A DNA stretch of 64,000 nucleotides from Mucilaginibacter sp. KACC 22063 (GTDB lineage: Bacteria > Bacteroidota > Bacteroidia > Sphingobacteriales > Sphingobacteriaceae). Under the pieces are notes generated by a model. That model searched no databases. It was not told where the DNA came from and saw only the letters and a program-made list of their open reading frames with translations. Position 1 is the stretch's first letter. The number at the start of each line of letters is the position of its first letter. Below are positions 47,553 to 56,876 of the stretch, in pieces. Position numbers and translations under genes: made by a program. The DNA lies in the NCBI RefSeq assembly GCF_028736115.1, contig NZ_CP117877.1:1612001-1676000 (forward strand). Reading direction: 5' to 3'.

Positions 47553-48026
47553 ATGAAACTAAGTTTCGATCACATATTCATGAATCTGGCTACTGACCTG
47601 GCTAAGCGCAGCCATTGCGTTAAGGCACAGGTTGGGGCAGTACTGGCAAAAGATACACGTATCATTTCAATAGGTTATAACGGGCCGCCATCTGGCACGC
47701 ATAATTGCGACGAAGAATGGCCTGAAGCCGGTTGCCCGCGCGATGCACGGGGAAGTTGCTCATTGGCGCTTCACGCTGAAGAAAATGCCATACTTTATGC
47801 AGTGAAGAACGGTGCAAGGTTGGAAGGGGCAACGATGTACACTACACTTTCGCCGTGTTTACCATGCGCAAGACTTATTTTTTCTGCAGGTATTTCAAAA
47901 GTTTACTTTCGCCATTCATATGCCGAATACAAAGGCCTGCCAAGTGACGAAGGGGTTGATTTTCTGAATCACTTTGGTGTGAAGGCAATGAAATTCGACG
48001 ATGAAACTATCGGTCTTGAGCTTTAA
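47553..48026 (+). CDS. deoxycytidylate (dCMP) deaminase
   Basis: 157 aa. The zinc site is HAEENAI (His and catalytic Glu) plus SPCLPCARL (two Cys). The N-terminal FMNLATDLAKRSHCVKAQVGAVLAKD and GYNGPPSGTHNCDEEW fit the ComEB/dCMP deaminase family. It makes dUMP for thymidylate synthesis. Its last 20 nt overlap the 3' end of cmk on the other strand; both proteins act on cytidine monophosphates. Confidence 0.92.
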   Translation: MKLSFDHIFMNLATDLAKRSHCVKAQVGAVLAKDTRIISIGYNGPPSGTHNCDEEWPEAGCPRDARGSCSLALHAEENAILYAVKNGARLEGATMYTTLSPCLPCARLIFSAGISKVYFRHSYAEYKGLPSDEGVDFLNHFGVKAMKFDDETIGLEL

Positions 48027-48693
48027 GAAAAGGCTCGAGCTTCGTTAATGCAAAATCCAATTGCTGCTCTGGCGTAAGATTGGTATTATCTAAGATAATG
48101 GCATCGTCGGCACGAACAAGCGGGCTTTCTTTACGGGTAGTATCCAGGAAATCACGATGGGCGATGTTCTCAAAAACTTCCTCTAAAGTGATCTCAGGAT
48201 GTGTAGGCTGCAGTTCTTTAAAGCGGCGTTCTGCACGTACTTTCGGATCGGCAGTCATAAAGAGTTTTACCTGGGCATTAGGGAACACGGTAGTACCTAT
48301 ATCGCGGCCATCCATCACAATGTTTTTCGAACGGCCCATGCGTTGCTGCTGTTTTACCATTTCGTGCCTTACACTTCTTAAAGCAGCAACGGCACTCACG
48401 TTTTCTGAAACGGGCATCAGGCGGATTTCGTCAGACACTTCCTCATCATTAAGCAAAATATGTGTCTGATAATCGCGGGCGTGGAAGTTCAGATGGATAT
48501 CTGCAAGTACAGCTTTAACAGCCTCTTCATCTTTAACATCAATGTTTTTTCGTATCAAGTAAAGGGTAACTGCCCGGTACATGGCACCGCTATCAACGTA
48601 AATAAAATGGAGTTTTTTGGCTAAGGCTTTAGCTAAGGTGCTTTTTCCGCAAGATGAATAACCATCTATGGCTACTACAATGTTATTGCTCAT
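48007..48693 (-). CDS. cmk: cytidylate kinase
   Basis: 228 aa. P-loop GYSSCGKST (residues 11-19), then YVDSGAMYRAVTLYL, the NMP-binding MDGRDIGTTVFPNAQVKLFMTAD and the lid RRFKELQ. It phosphorylates CMP and dCMP, supplying CTP and dCTP. The C-terminus overlaps the dCMP deaminase gene tail to tail by 20 nt. No rpsA follows it here, unlike in many Proteobacteria. Confidence 0.95.
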   Translation of the reverse strand: MSNNIVVAIDGYSSCGKSTLAKALAKKLHFIYVDSGAMYRAVTLYLIRKNIDVKDEEAVKAVLADIHLNFHARDYQTHILLNDEEVSDEIRLMPVSENVSAVAALRSVRHEMVKQQQRMGRSKNIVMDGRDIGTTVFPNAQVKLFMTADPKVRAERRFKELQPTHPEITLEEVFENIAHRDFLDTTRKESPLVRADDAIILDNTNLTPEQQLDFALTKLEPFLKAQDR

Positions 48694-48804
48694 CGAGGTG
48701 CTAAATTACGCATTTCATTTCATCATTTCTGTCATGTTTATAGATGAAAGCATTAAGAGCATATGATACTATATTTAAAGTAAGTTGTTTATTTTGCATC
48801 GAAT

Positions 48805-49215
48805 ATGAATTTTACTAAAGCAGATTTACTGCGCGAAACAAACTTTAAAGCTTCAAGGAGCGGGGGGAAAGGCGGACAAAACGTTAATAAAGTTTCTACC
48901 AAAGTAGAAATAGCGTTTGATGTGCGTTCGTCTGTGTTATTTAATGAAGGGGAGAAGCAATTGCTGTTAAGTAAATTAGCGAACCGTTTAAATAAAGATG
49001 GCGAGGTGCAGGTAATCTGCGACGAGGAGCGAAGCCAATACCTTAACCGCGAAAAAGCAATCGAAAAACTTTATCATCTGTTGCATAAAGCCTTTGAAAA
49101 GCCTAAGCCAAGAAAGCCTACTAAAATAAGCAAGGCAGTAAAAGCTGCACGTGCAGATAACAAACGCTTACAATCGGCTAAAAAAGAAACCCGTAAACGA
49201 AACTTCGACTATTAA
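48805..49215 (+). CDS. arfB: peptidyl-tRNA hydrolase ArfB (ribosome rescue)
   Basis: 136 aa. The release-factor GGQ loop is SGGKGGQNVNK (G23-G24-Q25). The C-terminal tail is basic (KPRKPTKISKAVKAARADNKR), the part that sits in the empty mRNA channel. ArfB frees ribosomes stalled without a stop codon. It ends in a 4-nt overlap with the convergent lpxR-like gene. A near-match -7 element (TATTTTG, one base short) lies just upstream of the ATG. Confidence 0.94.
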   Translation: MNFTKADLLRETNFKASRSGGKGGQNVNKVSTKVEIAFDVRSSVLFNEGEKQLLLSKLANRLNKDGEVQVICDEERSQYLNREKAIEKLYHLLHKAFEKPKPRKPTKISKAVKAARADNKRLQSAKKETRKRNFDY

Positions 49216-50225
49216 TTAAAGTGATACATTACGGTTACCGAACCCCACTGTTGCGAGCGTAATATTTCTTTAGTCTCCTTGGTGATAAAAGTAGCTGACA
49301 GATCAATTGTCCACCTGTCGCCGCTATTAAATGCTGCACCGACTTGGTTACTGATAATCACCCTTTTTGGCGTACCTGCTACCTCCAACTGGCTTAAAAT
49401 TGCAGGGTCTTGCGTTAGGTCGATCTTTGAAGGTATCTCACCTGATTTGCTTTGAATTGTGCCGTTATATCCCACCAAATTCACCATTGGCTTATAATAT
49501 AAAAAGAACTCCTGGTCATTCGCTTTTATACCATTACGGTTCATCACCGTGCTTTGTGTAGATACTGAATTAAAAAGTTTGTTGGTTCTTCCTATGCGGA
49601 ATAATGGGCCAAAACCTAATCCTGTAAAGGCATTACCCAAATTGGCATAAGAGCTAAAATTGATATCAAATATTGGCTCCCTGATCAGCATGCGGTTGTA
49701 TTCGCCGGTAAGGGTAGCCTTAAAGCCACCTTTTATTTGATGATCCCATCCAAAAGGCGGATAAAATCCAAAGGTATTATGTATAAAATCCTGAGCCTGT
49801 TTACCTTGTGCCTTGCTGCCAATAAAACCTAATTGTACCCCGAATTTTAAGTTGCTTTGATTTTTATACAAAAGGTTATAAGTACCGCCCGCATATAAAT
49901 AAGCTGCAAACGGACGGTCGATGTTATTAATATCAACAGCAGGAACATCCGTATTGGAAAATGGGTTTATATTGCCCGACTGTGGGTTATACATCTTTTG
50001 GCCTACTTCATAACCCAAAACCTTGTTAGCCAGTTTGCCATCTTCATCAAACGGTAAAGCTTGCCTGAAATAGATAAAAATGCCATTGGTATAATACCGG
50101 TCTGATCCTTGCATCAGGTATGAATCGTTATCCGTTTGCAATCCCGCTTCCATAGTACGGTATTGTGCTTTAAGTAAGGTGGTGCCGGCTAAAACTAAGA
50201 ATAGCGTAGTATAAAGTTTTTTCAT
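49212..50225 (-). CDS. LpxR-like outer-membrane lipid A deacylase family protein
   Basis: 337 aa. Signal peptide ending LLKAQ, then MEAGLQTDNDSYLMQGSDRYYTNGIFIYF, which carries the N-D-x(n)-D-R-Y-Y-T-N-G pattern of the LpxR/DUF2219 barrels, followed by alternating strands to a final WGSVTVMYHF. LpxR removes the 3'-acyloxyacyl chain of lipid A in the outer membrane; the activity in this phylum is inference. It starts 85 nt after the lon stop on the same strand, separated by a terminator. Confidence 0.83.
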   Translation of the reverse strand: MKKLYTTLFLVLAGTTLLKAQYRTMEAGLQTDNDSYLMQGSDRYYTNGIFIYFRQALPFDEDGKLANKVLGYEVGQKMYNPQSGNINPFSNTDVPAVDINNIDRPFAAYLYAGGTYNLLYKNQSNLKFGVQLGFIGSKAQGKQAQDFIHNTFGFYPPFGWDHQIKGGFKATLTGEYNRMLIREPIFDINFSSYANLGNAFTGLGFGPLFRIGRTNKLFNSVSTQSTVMNRNGIKANDQEFFLYYKPMVNLVGYNGTIQSKSGEIPSKIDLTQDPAILSQLEVAGTPKRVIISNQVGAAFNSGDRWTIDLSATFITKETKEILRSQQWGSVTVMYHFN

Positions 50226-50259
50226 TAATACAGGGGTGGAAAATCCTGCCTAAAATAAC

Positions 50260-50285
50260 AAAAGCCCCGAATTATCAGGGCTTTT
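50260..50285 (-). terminator. terminator after lon
   Basis: AAAAGCCC (50260-50267) pairs with GGGCTTTT (50278-50285). On the minus strand the stem is followed by GTTATTTT. It lies between the lon stop and the lpxR-like start. Confidence 0.7.
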
Positions 50286-50310
50286 ACTATATGATTTAAC
50301 ACTTTTATTA

Positions 50311-52785
50311 TTAATTGAGTACCGGCTTTGGATCTTCCTTAACGGTCAGATCAATTGCTTCTTCCACTTTGTCTTTTAGTAACGCTAAGTCGATTACTTC
50401 GCGCATCTCAGTTACATAATGGAATTTAAGGTCCTTAATGTAATCTTCCTTAATTTCTAAGATGTCTTTTTTGTTTGATTGGCATAGGATGATATCCTTG
50501 ATATCTGCCCGTTTGGCTGCAAGGATCTTCTCTTTGATACCACCTACAGGCAACACACGTCCGCGAAGGGTGATTTCGCCGGTCATGGCCAAGTTAGGTT
50601 TTACCTTACGCTGGGTAAATGCCGAAGTAAGTGCGGTCAACATGGTTACACCAGCCGATGGGCCGTCTTTTGGTGTTGCACCTGCAGGTACGTGAATGTG
50701 CACATCCCACTGGTCAAACAAACGCTGATCTATATTAAATAATGAAGAATGCGCACGCAGGTATGCAAGTGCAATGGTTGCCGACTCTTTCATCACATCG
50801 CCCAAGCTACCGGTTAAGGTTAAGCGTCCTTTACCAGGGCTAAGGCTGGCTTCTATAAATAGTATATCACCGCCAACTTGGGTCCATGCTAAACCTGTTA
50901 CTACACCTGCAAACTTGTTGCCCTCGTAAAGGTCCTTTTCAAAAATAGGCGCACCTAAAATGCGTTCTACGTCAGCTTTGCTTACCGATGGATTGTAAGG
51001 CTCTTCCATGGCAATATTTTTAGCAACACCCCGAACAACCGATCCTATCTTTTTATCAAGCGAACGTACACCCGATTCGCGGGTATATTGCTCAATTACT
51101 TTTTCTAAAACATCGTTTTTCATGGTCACCTGTTTAGGTTTTACGCCATGTGCTTCCCGTTGTTTAGGCAGTAAATGTTGTTTTGCAATCTCAATTTTCT
51201 CTTCAATGGTATAGCCATTTACTTCAATGATCTCCATACGGTCTAACAAGGCAGGCTGTATGGTAGAAAGAGAGTTGGCTGTAGCGATGAACATCACGTT
51301 CGACAGGTCGAAGTCAAGCTCCACATAGTTATCATAAAACGTGCTGTTCTGTTCCGGGTCGAGTACCTCTAAAAGGGCAGATGAAGGATCCCCTCTGAAA
51401 TCATTACCTACCTTATCAATCTCATCCAATATGAATACCGGGTTAGCAGCACCAGCTTTTTTAACTGACTGTATCACTCGGCCAGGCATAGCGCCTATGT
51501 ATGTTTTACGGTGACCACGGATCTCGGCTTCATCACGTACGCCACCTAAGGCCATACGCACATATTTACGGCCTAAAGCCTTAGCTATTGATTTACCTAA
51601 TGAAGTTTTACCTACACCCGGAGGGCCAACAAGGCAAAGGATAGGCGCTTTCATGTCGTGCTTAAGTTTTAACACGGCAAGGTATTCGATGATACGCTGT
51701 TTTACTTTTTCAAGCCCGAAGTGATCTTTGTCAAGTATTTTTTGCGCACGTTTAAGATCGAAATTGTCCTTGGTAAAATCATTCCATGGCAGGTCGAGCA
51801 ACAGTTCAAGATAATTGATTTGTACAGAGTAATCTGCAGCGGCGGGATTGATACGTGCCAGCTTATCCATCTCTTTATTAAAGTGGGTGCTTACCTCTTT
51901 ACTCCATTTCTTTTTTAAAGCCCTTTCGCGCAAGTTCTCCATTTCCAGGTCAGGCGTGTTACCGCCAAGTTCTTCCTGGATGGTTTTTAATTGCTGATTA
52001 AGGAAGTAATCGCGCTGCTGTTTATCAAGGTCTGTACGTACCTTAGACTGGATCTGGTTCTTTAATTCCAGCATCTGCAGCTCGGTGGTCAAGTGCTCCA
52101 ATAGTAATTGTGCCCGTTCGCCCAGGTTAACTGTTTCCAGCATGCGCTGTTTAACATCCATTTCGGCATTCATATTTGACGAAATGAAGTTGATCAGAAA
52201 CGAAATACTTTCAATGTTTTTTATAGCAATACCCGCTTCAGTAGGGATATTTGGCGAAAGCTGAATAATGCTCATAGCCAGATCCTTAATAGAAGACACC
52301 ATAGCCTTAAAAGCCTTATCTGCTTTGGGTTTTATTTCATCAAACGGCTCGATTGATGCTTTGATGTACGGGTCGCTTTGTATTTCTTCTTTTAAATGGA
52401 AGCGTTTTTTTCCCTGTAAAATAACGGTGGTATTACCATCGGGCATTTGCAGCATTTTTACAATTAATGCTGTAGTGCCTGTTTTATTAAGCTGATCAAA
52501 ATTAGGGTCTTCGATACTCACATCTTGTTGTGATACCACCCCTATAATGCGGTTGCCTTTATTGGCATCCTTAATTAGTTTAATAGATTTATCGCGACCA
52601 ACAGTTATTGGAATAACCACGCCCGGGAACAGCACCGTATTACGAAGCGGAAGAATAGGCAGAACTTCGGGCATCAGCTCGTTGTTCATTTCCTCTTCGT
52701 CCTCAGTTGACATTAACGGAAAAAACTCAGAATCTTCGTTTATAACCGGTAATGCACTTTTAAAATCAAACGGATCGTAGCTCAT
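50311..52785 (-). CDS. lon: ATP-dependent protease Lon
   Basis: 824 aa, full length. N-terminal substrate domain ([23 protein letters not shown]), coiled linker, AAA+ module with Walker [10 protein letters not shown] and Walker [11 protein letters not shown], and C-terminal protease domain with the Ser-Lys dyad S710 (DGPSAGVTM) and K753 ([12 protein letters not shown]). It degrades misfolded and regulatory proteins in the cytoplasm. The 352-bp spacer to the divergent TPR gene shows no clear TAnnTTTG box on the minus strand, so lon may use a stress sigma factor (inference). Confidence 0.97.
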   Translation of the reverse strand: MSYDPFDFKSALPVINEDSEFFPLMSTEDEEEMNNELMPEVLPILPLRNTVLFPGVVIPITVGRDKSIKLIKDANKGNRIIGVVSQQDVSIEDPNFDQLNKTGTTALIVKMLQMPDGNTTVILQGKKRFHLKEEIQSDPYIKASIEPFDEIKPKADKAFKAMVSSIKDLAMSIIQLSPNIPTEAGIAIKNIESISFLINFISSNMNAEMDVKQRMLETVNLGERAQLLLEHLTTELQMLELKNQIQSKVRTDLDKQQRDYFLNQQLKTIQEELGGNTPDLEMENLRERALKKKWSKEVSTHFNKEMDKLARINPAAADYSVQINYLELLLDLPWNDFTKDNFDLKRAQKILDKDHFGLEKVKQRIIEYLAVLKLKHDMKAPILCLVGPPGVGKTSLGKSIAKALGRKYVRMALGGVRDEAEIRGHRKTYIGAMPGRVIQSVKKAGAANPVFILDEIDKVGNDFRGDPSSALLEVLDPEQNSTFYDNYVELDFDLSNVMFIATANSLSTIQPALLDRMEIIEVNGYTIEEKIEIAKQHLLPKQREAHGVKPKQVTMKNDVLEKVIEQYTRESGVRSLDKKIGSVVRGVAKNIAMEEPYNPSVSKADVERILGAPIFEKDLYEGNKFAGVVTGLAWTQVGGDILFIEASLSPGKGRLTLTGSLGDVMKESATIALAYLRAHSSLFNIDQRLFDQWDVHIHVPAGATPKDGPSAGVTMLTALTSAFTQRKVKPNLAMTGEITLRGRVLPVGGIKEKILAAKRADIKDIILCQSNKKDILEIKEDYIKDLKFHYVTEMREVIDLALLKDKVEEAIDLTVKEDPKPVLN

Positions 52786-53137
52786 TAGTACCCTTTCTAA
52801 AATATTTAAAACGTCAAGATGTCAGTTTCGACTATTCAAAACTGGTTAAATTACGGTTATACAATGATGTGCTTACCGTAAGGGTATAAGGTTCAATACC
52901 TATGCCAATATAAAAATTTGGCATACTAATGTATATACTTGCTAATAAATTATTGATTTAAAGAACGTTGAATCATTAACCCACGAAAATGGGTTTATTG
53001 ATGATATGTAAAAAAGTCAGGTAACGATTAAACCAGTAAGAGTTTGCTATAATTTTGCAAAATATTGGTATAGTTGCATAATAATCTTGTTAATATATAG
53101 TTATTACAATATTCATTTTGTTCAGAACAAACTTCAG
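52786..53137. other. divergent spacer between lon and the TPR-protein gene
   Basis: AT-rich 352 bp without a credible gene. It holds two small inverted repeats: ATGCCAA (52902-52908) / TTGGCAT (52918-52924), and AACCCA (52978-52983) / TGGGTT (52990-52995). Either could be an operator or transcript hairpin; neither has a T-run. The TPR-gene -7 box is listed separately. Confidence 0.5.
53050..53057 (+). promoter_or_regulatory. putative -7 box of the TPR-protein gene
   Basis: TAATTTTG matches TAnnTTTG and lies 80 nt upstream of the chosen ATG at 53138. Confidence 0.38.
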
Positions 53138-53770
53138 ATGAGGTTACCGGTACTATTCCTGGCTTTGATGATAACTTCGGTTAAGTACTCGCATGCGCAA
53201 AATGCTTACGTTAAGTTAGGGCAGCAGGCGTTAATGGAGGGTGATTTTAAGGTTGCAGTACAGCGACTGGAGAGAGCCTGCATTATAGATTCGACCAATG
53301 CTGACGCGCTATGGATGCTTGGTTACTCTTATTATCACAGTGAAAACTTCAAAAAATCTGTTTCTGTATATTCAAGGGTCATTGCGCTGAAGCCTGCCGA
53401 TCCCAGCGCTTATTATTACCGCGCACGTGCCAAAAGTAAGTTAGGCAAAGACAACAATATATCTTACCAGGATAAAGAGAAATATTTGTTAGGCGCTATT
53501 GTTGATTTTACAAAAGCCATAAACACAGATGCTGATCCCGGTGATTTGGATAAATATTTCCAGAACCGTGGAATTGCATACAGGGAATATGCCATATTTA
53601 AACTGGATGCTTCATCAAAGGCGTACGATAAAAACAGGGGCATTAATGCTCTTAAAGCTTCAATTGCCGATTTGGAGAAAGTGCTCAACGGTAACCCGTC
53701 GCGTAGTGACATTGCCTCGCTGCTTGATATTTCCAAAGAAAAACTTGCCACAGCACAGGGGCACCACTAA
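53138..53770 (+). CDS. exported tetratricopeptide-repeat protein
   Basis: 210 aa from the ATG at 53138, which begins a signal peptide (MRLPVLFLALMITSVKYSHAQ); an upstream TTG would only add non-signal residues. TPR-like helix pairs begin at AYVKLGQQALMEGDFKVAVQRLERA and ADALWMLGYSYYHSENFKKSVSVYSRVIALKPADPSAYYYRARAK. The protein is periplasmic and probably a protein-binding adaptor. Partner unknown. Convergent with the lipoprotein gene, whose stop codon begins directly after this stop. Confidence 0.8.
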   Translation: MRLPVLFLALMITSVKYSHAQNAYVKLGQQALMEGDFKVAVQRLERACIIDSTNADALWMLGYSYYHSENFKKSVSVYSRVIALKPADPSAYYYRARAKSKLGKDNNISYQDKEKYLLGAIVDFTKAINTDADPGDLDKYFQNRGIAYREYAIFKLDASSKAYDKNRGINALKASIADLEKVLNGNPSRSDIASLLDISKEKLATAQGHH

Positions 53771-54328
53771 CTATTTCTTCAGCACACCTTTTATTACGTA
53801 GTGATTAGTACCCAGAAACAGCACATGCTGTGTTTTATCAATTGTGTAAAGGGAATCGGGCAGGTAACTTAATTTCTCAGTAGTTTCATACAACAAGTTT
53901 TTTGTATGATTTACGATATGAATGGCTTTCACCTGATCACCTGATTTTATGATCTCCAACTGCTGCGTCTTTAACGAGGGTGTTATTGCGTTGTATATAG
54001 TAGAGCTATCCGTATTTTCTGTTTTATAGCTTTCGCGCCAAGATGGTTTGTTAATATCTGAAGATGTAAATAAACTTAGCTCATGGCCCCAGTTACCAAT
54101 TTTAGTATCCTGTGTTTGGCTGTCGCCGTTGTGAGAAACGGTTTTATGTACCAGCGGATTCAGTTTCTTTAACCTGGTAGAGTCTGCCTTCATATACCCG
54201 CGCAGATCAAAGAACTTGTACTCTTTTTTTGTCTCTTTAATATCGGGGCGACAAGCCGCCACAGTTGATAACAGGCAGAGTAAAAAAAAGCCCCGTTTAG
54301 CGGGGCTGTATGTTTTATACCAATACAT
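53771..54328 (-). CDS. predicted lipoprotein of unknown function
   Basis: 185 aa. The signal peptide is basic then hydrophobic (SPAKRGFFLLCLLSTVAAC), with a lipobox ending at C26, followed by polar residues RPDIKETKK. No ATG, GTG or TTG lies between the first codon (54326-54328) and the lipobox other than the GTG of its valine, so the start is forced. That start overlaps the gpmI stop by 14 nt, and the gpmI terminator hairpin lies inside the signal-peptide codons. The mature domain (about 155 residues) is not recognised. Confidence 0.72.
   Translation of the reverse strand: MYWYKTYSPAKRGFFLLCLLSTVAACRPDIKETKKEYKFFDLRGYMKADSTRLKKLNPLVHKTVSHNGDSQTQDTKIGNWGHELSLFTSSDINKPSWRESYKTENTDSSTIYNAITPSLKTQQLEIIKSGDQVKAIHIVNHTKNLLYETTEKLSYLPDSLYTIDKTQHVLFLGTNHYVIKGVLKK
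54282..54307 (-). terminator. gpmI terminator embedded in the lipoprotein signal-peptide codons
   Basis: On the minus strand AGCCCCG-CTAAA-CGGGGCT is followed by a T7 run, beginning 7 nt after the gpmI stop. The same bases encode SPAKRGFF of the lipoprotein. Strong stem and strong T-run. Confidence 0.85.
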
Positions 54329-55835
54329 TACCGGTCATTTCTTCGGGGATGTCAACACCTAGGATATTTAAAACAGTAGGGGCAATGTCGCCGAGTTTAC
54401 CGTCTTTAACTGATGTAACATCTTTATCGATGATAATACATGGAACAAGGTTAGTGGTATGTGCCGTATTTGGCGAGCCATCCTCGTTAATCATAAAGTC
54501 AGCATTACCATGGTCGGCAATAATGATAAATGAATAGCCATGCTGTAAGCCTGTTTCAACAACGGCTTTAGTGCAGCTGTCAACAGTTTCAGCAGCCTTT
54601 ACTACGGCTTCAAATACACCTGTATGCCCAACCATGTCTGTGTTTGCAAAGTTTAAGCAGACAAAGTCTGGCCATTCTGCTACCAGTTCAGGGATAATGG
54701 CATCGCGGATACCTTCGGCACTCATTTCAGGCTGAAGATCATAAGTTGCAACTTTAGGCGATGGGATTAACAGGCGCTTTTCATTATCAAACTCTTTTTC
54801 ACGGCCGCCTGAAAAGAAGAAGGTAACGTGCGGATATTTTTCTGTCTCGGCAATACGGATCTGTTTTTTACCGGCATCCTGCAAAACTTCGCCGATGGTT
54901 TTAGTAAGGTCGTCTTTTGTGAACACCACACCTACGTTTTTAAATGTTTCGTCGTAAGTGGTCATGGTGATGTAGCGCAGGTTAAGCGGGTGCATATTCT
55001 GCTCATGGAACGACTTTTGGGTTAATGCAAGCGTTATTTCACGTCCGCGGTCGGTACGGAAATTAAAGCATAATACCACATCGCCATCTTTTATTACTGC
55101 GGCAGGCTGTCCGTTAACGGTTTTAACAATCGGCTTTACAAATTCGTCGGTAACACCTTCTGCGTATGATTCCTTAATGGCCTCAATAATGTTTTCAGTT
55201 GGTTTGCCTTCACCGCCCACCATCAGGTCATAAGCTAATTTAACGCGCTCCCAACGGTTGTCGCGGTCCATAGCATAGTAACGACCAATGGCAGAAGCCA
55301 GGGTTACATTGGTGCCCTGAATATAGTTTTCTAAATCGGTAATATATCCAACACCTGAGTTAGGGTCAGTATCGCGGCCATCTAAAAAAGCATGAATAAA
55401 TACTTTCTCCAGGTTGTATTCGCCTGCGGCATCGCAAAGGCCTTTGAGGTGTTTGATGTGAGAGTGTACACCACCATCAGACACAAGGCCGATAAAGTGT
55501 ACATCTTTATTGTTTTGTTTAGCGTATTCAAACGCGTCTTTAATAACAGCGTTTTCAGGCAGTTCATGGTCGTCAACTGCTTTATGGATGCGCCCAAGCT
55601 CCTGGTAAACCACGCGGCCTGCACCTAAATTCATGTGGCCAACTTCAGAGTTGCCCATTTGCCCATCGGGAAGGCCAACGGCCATGCCCGAAGCTTCAAG
55701 TTTTGAATTAGGGTAGGTAGCTAACAGGTGATCAAAAAAAGGAGTTTTTGCATTCCAGATAGCATTTGATTTGTCATGACGGCCATAACCCCAGCCATCA
55801 AGTATCAATAAAGCGAGTTTTTTTTGTTGTTCCAC
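54315..55835 (-). CDS. gpmI: 2,3-bisphosphoglycerate-independent phosphoglycerate mutase
   Basis: 506 aa, GTG start. The alkaline-phosphatase-like metal site opens LLILDGWGYG (D13) with the phospho-acceptor S63 in MGNSEVGHMNLGAG. HAFLDGRDTDPNSG and FIIIADHGNADFM supply further metal ligands. It interconverts 3- and 2-phosphoglycerate in glycolysis. The start codon is 5 nt downstream of its -7 box. The following lipoprotein gene overlaps its end by 14 nt. Confidence 0.96.
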   Translation of the reverse strand: MEQQKKLALLILDGWGYGRHDKSNAIWNAKTPFFDHLLATYPNSKLEASGMAVGLPDGQMGNSEVGHMNLGAGRVVYQELGRIHKAVDDHELPENAVIKDAFEYAKQNNKDVHFIGLVSDGGVHSHIKHLKGLCDAAGEYNLEKVFIHAFLDGRDTDPNSGVGYITDLENYIQGTNVTLASAIGRYYAMDRDNRWERVKLAYDLMVGGEGKPTENIIEAIKESYAEGVTDEFVKPIVKTVNGQPAAVIKDGDVVLCFNFRTDRGREITLALTQKSFHEQNMHPLNLRYITMTTYDETFKNVGVVFTKDDLTKTIGEVLQDAGKKQIRIAETEKYPHVTFFFSGGREKEFDNEKRLLIPSPKVATYDLQPEMSAEGIRDAIIPELVAEWPDFVCLNFANTDMVGHTGVFEAVVKAAETVDSCTKAVVETGLQHGYSFIIIADHGNADFMINEDGSPNTAHTTNLVPCIIIDKDVTSVKDGKLGDIAPTVLNILGVDIPEEMTGNVLV

Positions 55836-55840
55836 GGATG

Positions 55841-55848
55841 CAAATATA
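55841..55848 (-). promoter_or_regulatory. -7 box of gpmI, probable leaderless start
   Basis: TATATTTG on the minus strand lies 5 nt upstream of the GTG start of gpmI. Confidence 0.5.
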
Positions 55849-55954
55849 GTTTTTTAAGATTTTCTGCGTGTTTAATTGTTGTAAAGTTGCAATCTATGTA
55901 GTTATTTAAAACACTTGAATGCAATACTGCTTTTAAACAAACAGAACTAATCAT

Positions 55955-55962
55955 TACTTTTG
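55955..55962 (+). promoter_or_regulatory. putative -7 box of nadC
   Basis: TACTTTTG matches TAnnTTTG and lies 20 nt upstream of the TTG start of nadC. Confidence 0.45.
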
Positions 55963-55982
55963 AACCACAAAACATACTGGCA

Positions 55983-56831
55983 TTGGATAAAGAACTTATA
56001 CACCAATTTATACAGAGTGCTCTTGCCGAAGACGTTGGCGACGGCGATCACACTTCGTTATCAACTATACTACCGGGTACGCAAGGCAAAGCACAATTGC
56101 TGGTTAAAGAAGATGGCATCATTGCCGGTGTAGAGCTTGCACTTGAAATCTTTAAAGAAGTAGACCCGCAGCTTAACGTTGAAGTTTTTATTAATGACGG
56201 CGAGGCTGTAAAAGTTAAAGATGTTGTTTTAACGGTAAGTGGTAGTGTGCATAGCATATTAAAAGCCGAGCGTTTGGTGTTGAATTGTATGCAGCGTATG
56301 TCGGGCATTGCTACCCGTACACATGAGATTGTGGAGATGCTTGAACATACCGGCACAAAGGTGCTGGATACCCGCAAAACTACACCGGGAGTACGCTATC
56401 TGGAAAAGTGGGCAGTAAGAATTGGCGGTGGTGTTAACCACAGGTTTGGTTTATATGATATGATCCTGATCAAGGATAATCATGTAGATTACTCGGGCGG
56501 AATAAAAAATGCCATCAATAATGCTCATCAATACCTGCAAGAGCAAAACAAAAAGCTGCAAATAGAGATTGAAGTAAGAAACCTGGAAGAACTGGAAGAA
56601 GTGTTGCACACAGGAGGAGTTGACAGAATTTTGCTTGATAATTTTACACCTGACATGATTTGCCAGGCCATTTCGCTTAATGAAGGCCGGTATGTTACAG
56701 AAGCATCGGGCGGTATAACGCCGGATAATATCCTGGATTATGCTTCATGTGGTGTCGATTATATTTCGGTTGGCGCACTAACACACTCTGTTAAAAGTTT
56801 AGACCTGAGTTTAAAAGCAGTTAAAGCATAA
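55983..56831 (+). CDS. nadC: nicotinate-nucleotide diphosphorylase (carboxylating)
   Basis: 282 aa with a TTG start; no ATG is available before the conserved AEDVGDGDHTS. RMSGIATRTHEI, LDTRKTTPGVRYLEKWAVRIGGGVNHRFGLYDMILIKDNH and the later EASGGITPDNILDYASCGVDYISVGALTHSV are the quinolinate phosphoribosyltransferase motifs. It makes nicotinate mononucleotide for NAD synthesis, feeding the NAD kinase encoded at 21.5 kb. The next gene, plsY, starts 45 nt later. Confidence 0.95.
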   Translation: MDKELIHQFIQSALAEDVGDGDHTSLSTILPGTQGKAQLLVKEDGIIAGVELALEIFKEVDPQLNVEVFINDGEAVKVKDVVLTVSGSVHSILKAERLVLNCMQRMSGIATRTHEIVEMLEHTGTKVLDTRKTTPGVRYLEKWAVRIGGGVNHRFGLYDMILIKDNHVDYSGGIKNAINNAHQYLQEQNKKLQIEIEVRNLEELEEVLHTGGVDRILLDNFTPDMICQAISLNEGRYVTEASGGITPDNILDYASCGVDYISVGALTHSVKSLDLSLKAVKA

Positions 56832-56876
56832 AGGGAAATGTCAGTTACCGTATCTTTTAACTAATATTGTGGTGGA

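Noticed and set aside
48080..48469. Plus-strand open frame of 129 codons
   Set aside because: Antisense shadow of cmk, whose protein carries all kinase motifs.
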